From: Smittium culicis | Lineage: Eukaryota; Kickxellomycota; Harpellomycetes; Harpellales; Legeriomycetaceae | Reading direction: 5' to 3' | NCBI GenBank assembly: GCA_001970855.1 | Contig: LSSN01000166.1 | Span: 2,814 to 25,330 of the forward strand | DNA length: 22,517 bases | Part shown: piece after piece, positions 1 to 8,522 of the stretch | Numbering within the stretch: position 1 is the stretch's first letter | Layout of the letters: each line of letters starts with the position of its first letter | Notes under the pieces: model-generated | The model's input: only the letters and a program-made list of their open reading frames with translations | Told to the model about the DNA's origin: nothing | Database searches by the model: none | Program-made: the position numbers and the translations under genes

Positions 1-903
1 AAAAAAAAAAAAAAAAAAAAAAAAAATGTCAAAAAGAATGTAGTAACATATCAGCAATAAATATATAGTTTATAAAAAAAGTTAACATATAAAGTAAGGC
101 TAATAATAAAAACTTTTTAAATTTTAAAAAGCTTAAAATTAAGTTTATAATATTCAGAATTTCGAAATTTGAGCTAGAAAGTTAAAAAAAAATCAAAAAG
201 CAAAAATCAGATTACAGTGTACTATGGTGATATTTTTTTTTTGCAAAAAAAAACGTAAAAAACAAAAAAATAGTATTGTACATAAAATTCAACTAGAAAA
301 AAACATCTGATACTCAGAATTCTCGAATTCGAGCTAGAAAGTGTATAAAATAATATCAGCAAAATTTCGCCGGTTTTCGCCGGTTTTTCATAAAGTGAAA
401 AAATCGGCAAATAAAACTAACTTGTAAAAAAGTATAAAAATGTAAATATACTATAGATTTTTTGAAATTGAATTTTAATTTCGGTAAAAGCGCAGGAATT
501 TCTATCAATAATTATTAGGCTTTAAAAATTGCTATATATAATCTTAATTCGGCTGTAGTAGAATGTATTATGTACTAAGAATATATTCGAAATTAAATAT
601 TAATTCAAGAATGTAAATAACATTAAAAAATTAAAAGGTAAAAATGTGGGGTTTGACGGTCACTAAATATATACTTAAATACAATCAGTATTGAAAGTAT
701 ATATAGCGTATACATTCCCATCGATGATACCTCCCCCCCATCCTACACACACTCAATATCAAAATATAATAAACTTAAACAATTCCTACAATCACTTCTA
801 ATTTTTTTAAATTCCGGCGATAATTATACACTATTATCATAAATAATACCAAAATTTATACTATTATTTAAAAAACTAATACTATTAATATCTGTAGGAA
901 AAA
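1..903. other. A/T-rich intergenic DNA at window edge
   Basis: No gene is supported here. The sequence opens with 26 A, probably a contig end or homopolymer run. It contains two related 32-base copies (151-182 and 311-342) sharing the core GAGCTAGAAAGT, and a perfect tandem pair of the 10-mer TTTCGCCGGT (365-384). A C-rich run lies near 730. The only open frames are short and A/T-driven. The right part may hold the unrecognised left end of the decayed transposon that starts at 904. Confidence 0.5.
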
Positions 904-2896
904 ATGATAACACTTGGTATTAGATCTTGCAGCCCGTCCTGTTTTTATAACCTTGATGGAATAGAGAAAAGCAGACTGTGAAAGAAATTCAATGATTTTG
1001 GTAAAAAGATATCAAACAGAGACACAGAATGTATTGTAAAATATACTCTATTCAATTTAAGGTTAGGACGGTCTATTGGAAATGATATCTTTTCATTTTC
1101 TTACGATAAAATGAAAAATATCATTAACAATATATGATAGCTCCGCTCAAGCTTATCAACTGGCAGATATCAGAAATCGACCATCCTATCACTGGTAGCT
1201 TCAGAATTTTCGCCGTCTCAGCTTAGTAGCTTCGGGTTTGAGTTTTCAAGAACTCAGCTCAACACTGCGAAGCAAAAAGCAAGCGAAGATCAGTTCACTC
1301 TAGACGATTACCAAAGAAACATTCCTAAATCAAGATCTACTGTTGATCAAACCGTCGTTGATTTAGTAAAATCATACCTCCACCGCTACTCTCAGCTATC
1401 TTCTATAACAGAAAGAAGAGTCGGTGAAGATAGCTACAGTCTCGGAACTCTGGTAATTTATTTAACCCAGACAAAGAGTTATATATATCACCAGCTATTA
1501 AAGCAAAACCTGGGTCTGAAATTGGGACTGAGTACTTTCTACAACGTCTGCCCAAAAAATTTCAAAAAACCGACCAAAAGAACAAATATGTGTAAGGTGT
1601 GTGTTGCAGGATCAAAGGTTGAAAAGATGTACCGATCGGCAGTTTCAAGTCATGGAATAGACTCAGAGAGCGCATGAAAACTTGTGAAGACATACCAAGA
1701 TTTTAAGGATCACAAAATTTTGATTGACAAACAGAGGGGGTGATTTAGCAGCTTAGAAGGAAATTTAGGTAATGATTCATGTATTCTATTTTATGATTTA
1801 AAAGGTTGTTTTAAGATTTTTGGGATACTGTTGGAATATTTGGATGTTTTTTATGCTAGGGGTTAGATTTCTGTCGCAGTGAAAAATTATGATAAGGTCT
1901 CTGAATCTTTATCGGTTCAGAATAGATAATGTTTCGTTATCGGGAAAACAATTACGGCAGTTATGTTTCTTTTTTCCTGATAAAGGGGGGGGGGTTGTGA
2001 ATCATTTAGACCACGATTAAGGAATTTAGCTTACATTATTCTATTTATTTATTTATCGAAACTCTATAAAAAAGAAAGATAAGCCATATAAATATTGTGG
2101 AAAAGTCTGGATTTTGGGTAGGGGCATAAAAAGTTTCTTTAAAAAAGATTAAGTTTGAATAAAACCAACCTAAATAAATTACTTAATGACTCATAAATTA
2201 GTCCTAGTTTTATAGCTAGGTTTATGGAATAATAAAACCCACGATATTTCATATTTGTGTTTTTGGATTTTATATAATTCTAATGGTTATATTAAGATGA
2301 GATAGTATAATTATTTGTCCAAAAAAATCATTCATGGCTCGGAGTATGCTCTTAACTGTTTATTCAAGCTGCTAAAATATCCTGATTTTTCTATTTTTAA
2401 AAATATTTACTTGTGGAGCGATTCCAGCCTTCAATTTAGAAACATCAAATTTCTTTATGTATTAGTGAAAGCACTTCCGGAGTCATTTCCAGGAAAAAAA
2501 TTCTTTTTAAATTATTTTTTAGAAAACCATAGAAAAAGCTACGTTTACGGCCACTTTGGCGTTCTTTCAAAGTGGTTCGATGAATCTGAATCTATTATGG
2601 ATATTACTTCTATCGATGATCTCATGGGTATTTTTAGATCAAAAACTTCTGATCTTGCAGCACAAAGAGGGGTATATACTGATGATTTTGGTTATAACTT
2701 CATCAAATATGACCAATATACTCCAAGAGGATATAAATATACTATGAGAATTGATGGTTTGTAGAATTATTTATCATTTTTTAATCCTAATATTTATTCA
2801 ATGGCGTGACCTATTAGTACTATGTCACAAAGAGATTATGATCCAAAAAAAATTTTTAGACTAAAAGTTTATAAAGATGTTAGAAATTATATATTA
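904..2896 (+). pseudogene. Decayed DDE-type DNA transposase gene, 3' end cut by an LTR
   Basis: One reading frame runs from ATG 904 to about 1930 with stops at 979, 1135/1138, 1675 and 1741. Its longest open piece (1141-1677, 178 codons) has no ATG near its beginning. That piece ends in a block with FKKPTKRTNMCKVC, a basic stretch leading into C-x2-C. Further on, FYDLKG puts an Asp at 1795-1797. The remainder is in another frame at 2315-2764 (about 149 codons), with WSDSSLQFRN (Asp at 2420) and NYFLENHRKS followed by GHFGVLSKWF (Glu at 2522). I infer these Asp, Asp and Glu are remnants of a DDE catalytic triad; the last two are 34 residues apart. Reading on past stops at 2762 and 2807, the frame stays protein-like up to 2896, where the LTR begins. 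The motif order matches transposase-like proteins I have seen in early-diverging fungi and invertebrates, but I cannot name the superfamily. No terminal inverted repeats were found. Confidence 0.6.
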
Positions 2897-3098
2897 TGTA
2901 ATGATTCAATAAAAATTGGACTTAAATCACCCTTGGAATTTGGTTACAGAACCGAATTCCATTTTTTATAATAGATAAATAAGATTAACTTCTCACTTTT
3001 TGGGAGCTAAACTTTTCAATCTTTTATTATTTCTCCTTTTATTATTCTTAATAGTCTCGTTTATTTATATTAAAATAAATTAAAACTGGTATGTAATG
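2897..3098 (+). repeat. 5' LTR of the chromovirus
   Basis: Begins TGTAATGATTCAATAAAAA and aligns base for base, without net gaps, to 8321-8522. I count about 28 mismatches in 202 positions (about 86% identity). The first 157 positions differ at only about 12 sites, while the last 45 are much more divergent. The start TGTAA mirrors the TTACA at the end of the 3' LTR, a typical short terminal inverted repeat. The 3' boundary here (ATGTAATG) has lost that ending, so this edge is set by alignment to the other copy. Confidence 0.87.
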
Positions 3099-3625
3099 GG
3101 TGCAATTATTATTTATACATTTTCCCAATAAGATTGAAGACTTTCCACTACACTTTTGCATAGACAATCAATTGAATAGAAAACATTAAACTCTACAGAA
3201 ATAAAACAGCAAGAATAGATATATAAACAGGAGCTTAGCCATCCCAAAGACAAGTCTAAGCTTTTCAAAAATTATTCTTATTCTCGTTTCCTCGTCCTAG
3301 TTCTTGTCCAGTTTTATTTTTATATTCCCCATTATATCTTAATAAATCATATTTCATCCAACCTGCCTTCTGACATGATCCCTTAAATATTGAAAAGCTT
3401 TTTTCCATAAAACTTAATTTACCAATTCAGTCCAAAAAATTACCCAGTTCATATTTAACCAACAAAAAACTTGATCCTGAAACCTGAAGCCATGAATAAC
3501 ACAATAAGAAACCCGAAAACAAGACCTTTTTTCCCTGAAACAATCAGGAACAGTCAGATAAGACGATGAAACTAAACTTTGAACCTGAGGCCAACACCTA
3601 AGCCAACCCAAATCTTGGTCAAACT
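3099..3625 (+). other. Leader of the chromovirus between 5' LTR and gag
   Basis: About 530 bp of untranslated leader. I looked directly after the LTR for a TGG-initiated primer-binding site matching a tRNA 3' end and did not find a convincing one. The nearest text is GGGTGCAATTATT. Decay, or self-priming as in Tf1-type elements, could explain this. No open frame of interest is present. Confidence 0.5.
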
Positions 3626-4527
3626 ATGAACCCCACACCGCTACCAGAGCCGTTTGCCTTCCCTGACATCACAGCTGTGCCTGCTACCAAGCTAATTCCG
3701 GAGACTACTTTTAAGCTCCCAGATGCCATCCGATTCGATGGGAGTCCCCCCAGTTACTAGGAATTTATATCAAGCATGAGCCTGTAATTCTGGGTGAGAC
3801 CATAAATATTCAATGAGGACCGCAATAGTATCGTTTATATCGGTGCACACCTATCCGGATCCGCCTCAATCTGGTTCGGGAACCTTATTACTGATTACTC
3901 TACTACTATAAATTCGTTCTCACTCTTCATCCAGGAGTTTTCCAGAAATTTCTCGGAACCAAGCAGAGGAATCCGAGCCCGCGATCAGATTCAAAAATTG
4001 CGTCAGGGTTCCAGGTCAGTAGCATCTTATGCTGCAGAATTTAAAACCCTCTCCAGAAACAGAGGATACAATTAACTGACTCTTGTTAACCAGTTTTTGA
4101 GAGGTTTAAATGTCAATTTTATGAATTTCATGATAATTTCTGACCTTCCTGATAGCCTTGAAAGTTATATAGTCGTTGTGCTCAGAATCGATAATCGCCT
4201 CTCTAGTCAAACATGTTGCGCCAGAACCACCCAGACTTCACTTCTTGTCTCAGCCGTAGACCATATTCTGTACTGACTGCATCCCATTACGAAACAAAAA
4301 ATATATCATCTATTCCAAATTCGAGCTAAGCAGCTACAACTGAAGGTAACTACGGATATGTCCCGATGTAAATTGATACCGTTACCTCTCGTTACCGCCC
4401 ACCGCCTACTGCTGAGGAAAAACAGAGACGCCGCGAACATGGAATCTGCCTCTACTGTGGAAATCCTGGAAATACTATCCCTGATTGTCCATTAAAATAT
4501 AATTATGGAAAATTCAGATCCCAGTAG
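3626..4527 (+). pseudogene. Chromovirus gag remnant with damaged zinc knuckle
   Basis: Structural nucleocapsid/capsid gene that would package the element RNA. From ATG 3626 the frame reads PEPFAFPDITAVPATKLIPE and continues as a capsid-like sequence including RARDQIQKLRQGSRSVASYA. It is broken by TAG 3758, TAA 3785, TAA 3812 and TAA 4073. A frame change lies between about 4200 and 4390. In the new frame a basic segment EEKQRRREHG precedes a CCHC-type knuckle, CLYCGNPGNTIPDC (4447-4488). The expected His is Asn (AAT 4471-4473), so zinc binding would be impaired. The frame ends at TAG 4525, which lies inside the arm of a hairpin. Identity as gag rests on position, the RNA-binding knuckle and the capsid-like sequence. 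Confidence 0.85.
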
Positions 4528-4571
4528 TGTGCCGGAAGCTACTACTGGGATATAACTTTATAAAAAGTTAT
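4518..4571 (+). repeat. Two adjacent perfect inverted repeats at the gag end
   Basis: ATCCCAGTAGT (4518-4528) pairs perfectly with ACTACTGGGAT (4541-4551) across a 12-base loop. Directly afterwards ATAACTT (4552-4558) pairs with AAGTTAT (4565-4571) across a 6-base loop. The gag stop TAG (4525-4527) is within the first arm. The location at the gag/pol junction makes an RNA role in controlling pol expression conceivable; that is inference only. Confidence 0.75.
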
Positions 4572-4599
4572 GTTATAGTAGTGTTTCTATTAATAAGTT

Positions 4600-4990
4600 T
4601 CTTTTTTCAATAAAATTATACCCAGAAATTTCAAATTGTTATTTCGACGCTCTACGCCTTATTGATTCTGGATCTTCTGATAGTTTCATTAACTATAAAA
4701 TGCTTACTTCTTTCAACATAATTCCCGAAATTCTCAACTATGAAAATTAACCTAGAAAGCATTGACGGTAAAATAAACTTAGGACCGCCAATATCGACAT
4801 GCTATCCAAATACAAATATTATTTTTTGAACCACAAATTTTGAAAAAATTACAGCATTTCCTATAAACTCACCCAAAATTCCAATCTTCCTTGGATTACC
4901 ATGGCCAAAGTTACATAGCCCAACTATAACCTGGAATAAAAAAAACATAAAGTTTGAATCTGATTTCTGCAAGAATAATAATAGTTAAAA
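4600..4990 (+). pseudogene. Chromovirus aspartic protease remnant
   Basis: Retroviral-type aspartic protease that would cut the Gag-Pol polyprotein. The frame reads ALIDSGSSDSFIN, with the DSGS active site at 4664. A downstream piece, IPIFLGLPWPKL, corresponds to the conserved I-L-G-x-P-W region found near the protease C-terminus in Ty3/gypsy elements. Several stops lie between them (for example after the Asn-Tyr-Glu-Asn stretch near 4748). It is placed correctly between gag and reverse transcriptase. Confidence 0.78.
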
Positions 4991-5181
4991 AAAAATAAAG
5001 TCAATGCGATCTTTAGACCTCCTGTAGATGACTCTTGAACTGAATCAGAGAATATGAAAACACTAGTTCCGATGAAGATTAATTTTTTGACATCAATCCC
5101 GAGTCTGAAGAAATTTTTACCACAGATATTGTTCCTAATATTAATTTCACAGATCCCAAATCTAAAATTTTAAATCCTCAG

Positions 5182-6260
5182 ATGGATCCATCTGCTAATG
5201 ATATTTCTGAAACCAAACTTCCTCCAGACCCCGATCCAGAACTTGGGGATAGCGTAAACGAGAAAATATCCTCCGAGAACCTGGAATTCTCGCCTGTTTT
5301 TAGAAAAAAGCTAGTTAGTACACTTCCATACCATATGAAATATGACCTACACATAGATTTGAAGCCCAAATCTACGCCCTCTTGGGGTCCGATCTACTCT
5401 CTCACCGAAGTGGAACTGAAAGCCCTGAAATCTTACATTGACGAAAGCCTGCAAAATGGGCTTATCAAACCATCCAAGTCACCATATGGAGCATCAGTAA
5501 TGTTTACCAAAAAAAAAGATGATGACCTAAGATTGTGCGTCGACTATAGAAAATTAAACGAACAAACCGTAAAGAACCACCAACTTCTACCAAGAATTGA
5601 CGAATATTTTGACCGTCTTCAGTCTGTTGCATATTTCACCAAACTTGATCTCGGATGGGCTTACTAACTTGGTTAGGATTAGGGAAGGTTATGAGTATAA
5701 AACTGCCTTTCGATGTAGATACGGTAATTTCGAGTATAAAGTAATGCCTTTTTGCTTGAAAAATGCTCCATCTATTTTTCAGAATTTCATCAATGATGTA
5801 CTTTGCGATGTGCTGGATAACTATGCTATTGATTATTTGGAGTATATCCTTATATTTTTTAATTCCCTAACAGAGCATAAACAACATTACGCTCTGTCCT
5901 TGAAAAATTATTAGAAAATAAACTCTACTGCAAACTCTCTAAATGCTTATTCCATAAAAATGAATTGGATTTCGAAGAACATATAATTTCAGCTCAAGGT
6001 ATACGCTCAGACCCTGCAAAAATTGCAAATATATCCAACTGGTTCACACCTATAAATTTCCGCGATATACTAGTACTCTTAGATTTTTTCAACTATTACT
6101 GAAAGTCTATTCCCAATCTACTCAAAATATCTCACCACTAACAAGTTTCCTCAGAAAAGACGCTAATTTTAAAAAGATTGACGAAGAAGACAATTCATCT
6201 ATAATAATCATAAAAGTGCTCACTTCTTTCCTTGTTCTTAGCTATCCGAACCCTAAAAAA
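5182..6260 (+). pseudogene. Chromovirus reverse transcriptase remnant, catalytic site lost
   Basis: RNA-dependent DNA polymerase of the element. The first open piece (5182-5667) carries the fingers/palm motifs SPYGASVMFTKKKDDDLRL and CVDYRKLN, and ends in FTKLDLGWAY. This is the first catalytic Asp block, after which a frameshift near 5660 moves to the next frame. The second piece (to 5914) has YKTAFRCRYGNFEYKVMPF and NAPSIFQNFINDVL. It then reads YLEY (5834-5845) where the family has Y-x-D-D, so both metal-binding Asp residues are replaced. Thumb/connection sequence (LYCKLSKCLFHKNELDF, then IISAQGIRSDPAKI) continues to about 6060 with further breaks. The enzyme cannot be active. Confidence 0.92.
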
Positions 6261-6269
6261 CAATAAATT

Positions 6270-7016
6270 GTGGAGATTGAAGCCTCTGATTACGCTATGG
6301 GTGCGATTTTATCACAGAAAGATATCAATAACCAGCTCCACCCCATCGCCTATTTCTCAAGAAAATTCTCTCCTGCAGAAGTTAATTACGACATTTATGA
6401 TAAAGAAATGCTAGCAATTGTTTCAGCGTTCAAAGAATGGAGACATTACCTCGAAGGAGCCTCTGAAAAAACTAAAGTGTATACTGACCATAAAAATTTG
6501 GAGCATTTTAAAACTTCAAAATCTCTAAATCGAAGACATGCCCGCTGGTCCCTCTTCTTTACCCGCTTCAATTTTATAATAACGTACCGACCTGGATCAC
6601 TATCTGGAAAACCAGATGCCTTATCACGAAGGTCGGAATATCTACAGGGAAAACCTATTCCAAACAATATCCTCCCAGCCACACGCTTCATCAATACCAT
6701 TTCCAGAGTATCTTCAGACTTCAAACAAGACCTAGTTACTGCTCTATCAACGGATACATACGCGGCTAATCATTTCTCGGATATGACTATTAACTCATTA
6801 TCCAATAATAACAAATATCTTAAGCTAAATGATGGACTAGTATACTATGAAGAAAAAATTTATATACCTCAAACACTAAGATATCAAATAATTCATGATC
6901 ATCACTACTCTATTCCAGCTAGTTATTTTGGTTTTAAGAAGACTTTGGATCTCATACACAGAAATTATTGGTTTTCGGAAATGAAGTTTATGGTGAGATC
7001 CTATGTGCAAACTTGA
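6270..7016 (+). pseudogene. Chromovirus RNase H and start of integrase
   Basis: The longest open stretch of the element, 248 codons. The RNase H domain reads [47 protein letters not shown], then [11 protein letters not shown]. The block that is usually D-A-S-D is EASD here, so the first catalytic Asp is probably lost. The domain ends in the typical [18 protein letters not shown]. After a linker comes the start of the integrase zinc-binding domain ([20 protein letters not shown]). The second His of the usual HHCC set appears to be Tyr. TGA 7014 stands where the first Cys of the C-x2-C pair is expected. Confidence 0.9.
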
Positions 7017-7934
7017 GACATCTGTAACCGTACTAAGCATAAGCTTCATAAAAAACAAGGATTAATGGTTCCTCTTCCTCCTGAAAACGGACCATCTAAA
7101 TCTATTACGATGGATTTCATAGCGGAGCTACCCAACTCTAATGGGTATAAAACTATAATGATGGTAGTGGATAGACTCACTAAAATGTCCCACTTTATAC
7201 CACTTAAAAAAATCATTAACTCTGAATAGGCAGTAGAAGCGTTCATAAAAAATATATTTATATTATATGTGATGCTTGAAGAGATAATAAACGACCGCTG
7301 TACTCAATTTACTTCCAGATTTTGGAAGCACCTGTTCCAGTTACTTAAAGCGATAATCAAATTATCCTCATTCTTCCAAACATAAACTGACGGTCAGACA
7401 GAGTGCACTAACCAAAAATTAGAACAACAACTCCGCGTCTATATTAATTACCAAAAATCAAACTGATCTACTTCACTTCCTATATCCGAATTCTCATATA
7501 ATAATTCGATTCATTCCTCTAATAATCACTCACCATTCTTTGCGTTAATGGAATATAACCCAAATTTTATAGTGGAAAGAATATGATTTTCAGAAGTACC
7601 AGCAGCTGAAAACCTCCTACAAGCTCTCAGTGAAACTCATATAAAGTTATCAAAAAAACCTTAAAAACGCAAGCTCAATATTCAAAAAAATTCTCGTATA
7701 AAAACAGAGTGCCAGAAAAGTTATTCAATACTGGTGATGGTTTGGCTTAACTCTATAAACATATCTAATACTAGGCCGTCTAAAAAACTATGATACAAGT
7801 TCCTGGGGCCATAAAAAGTACTGGGTAAAATAAACCCAGTAACATAAAAACTTGACCTTTTGCTACAAAAGTCAAACCACCCCAAGTTCCACGTTAGCCT
7901 TCTGGAGCCGTTCACAAAGAATAATATACAATAA
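7017..7934 (+). pseudogene. Chromovirus integrase core and GPY/F module remnant
   Basis: Continues the integrase in the same frame through stops at 7227, 7383, 7464 and 7584. The catalytic core reads SITMDFIAELP (Asp 7113), INDRCTQFTSRFWK (Asp 7293) and TDGQTECTNQKLEQQLR (Glu 7401). The second Asp and the Glu have 35 residues between them, the classic D,D(35)E spacing of retroelement integrases. Near 7875-7915, in another frame, KFHVSLLEPF matches the GPY/F module found at the C-terminus of chromovirus integrases. The triad residues survive, but the frame is unusable. Confidence 0.88.
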
Positions 7935-8162
7935 ATGACTACATACCCTCAACCTCTGACTATAATAAATGATGAACAAGAATATGTTGTGCCAGAAATT
8001 TTAGACTCTAAGCTATACTATTGCAAACTTTATTACCTCCTGGACTGGGAGGGATATATCACAATTGATAGATCTTGGGATCCTGCTTTACACCTTAGCT
8101 GTTATGATCGAATAACAGAATTCCACAAGAAACATCCGCATAAGCCACGAAATCCCCCTTAG
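7935..8162 (+). pseudogene. Chromodomain at the C-terminus of the chromovirus integrase
   Basis: A 75-codon open piece with a recognisable chromodomain: EYVVPEILDSKLYYCKLYYL, then LDWEGYITIDRSWDPALHL, ending in ITEFHKKHPHKPRNPP. In chromoviruses this module is fused to integrase and steers insertion by binding modified histone tails. The WEGY and SW-x-P-like positions are kept. The ATG at 7935 is probably just an internal Met; a TAA directly upstream (7932-7934) separates it from the GPY/F frame. It is the best-conserved end of the element. Confidence 0.9.
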
Positions 8163-8320
8163 ATTATGCTACACCCAAGTGTCACAAGCACTTCACAATT
8201 CTGGTCAAGTTTCTATAAATTAAAATACCAGACACCACAATATATCAAGAAACCAACAAAAACAAAACTAAATTAAATTCCGAAAAATTGGCCGATTGAT
8301 TGCCTTTAGGTGGAGGGTAG
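8163..8320 (+). other. 3' untranslated part and polypurine tract of the chromovirus
   Basis: A short A/T-rich tail after the chromodomain stop. The last 13 bases, AGGTGGAGGGTAG (8308-8320), are purine-rich and directly abut the 3' LTR. That is the expected position for the plus-strand primer of reverse transcription. Confidence 0.75.
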
Positions 8321-8522
8321 TGAAATGATTCAATAAAAATCGAACTTAAATTACCCTTGGAATTTGGTTTCAGAACCAAATTCCATTTTTTATATTTTAT
8401 AAATAAGATTAACTTCTCACTTTTTGGGAGTTAAGCTTTTCAATCTTTTATTATTTATCCTTTTATTATTCTTAATAGTCTCATATTCTTATACTACATT
8501 CAATTAAACTTGGTCCCTTACA
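8321..8522 (+). repeat. 3' LTR of the chromovirus
   Basis: Starts TGAAATGATTCAATAAAAA and ends GGTCCCTTACA. It aligns without gaps to 2897-3098 (about 86% identity by hand). The terminal TTACA complements the TGTAA at the start of the 5' copy. The start TGAAA has one change from TGTAA. The divergence from its partner shows an old insertion, if the two copies derive from the same event. Confidence 0.88.

Larger units (their letters stand above)
2897..8522 (+). mobile_element. Ty3/gypsy chromovirus, degenerate full-length copy
   Basis: A 5626-bp LTR retrotransposon bounded by two 202-bp direct repeats. The internal order is gag, protease, reverse transcriptase, RNase H, integrase, chromodomain, which is the Ty3/gypsy order; the terminal chromodomain places it among chromoviruses. 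A purine-rich tract (8308-8320) abuts the 3' LTR as expected for a plus-strand primer. Several stops and at least three frame changes mean no complete product can be made. I saw no clear primer-binding site after the 5' LTR. The bases flanking the two LTRs (TATTA on the left, GATTC on the right) do not form a target-site duplication. The insertion sits in the 3' part of the transposase pseudogene. Confidence 0.93.

Noticed and set aside
1..26. Run of 26 A as a polyadenylated retrocopy tail
   Set aside because: It lies at the window edge with no coding sequence next to it; an assembly or homopolymer edge is simpler.
222..410. 62-codon minus-strand frame
   Set aside because: Low-complexity, Phe/Tyr-rich peptide crossing the CG-containing tandem repeat; no sign of coding.
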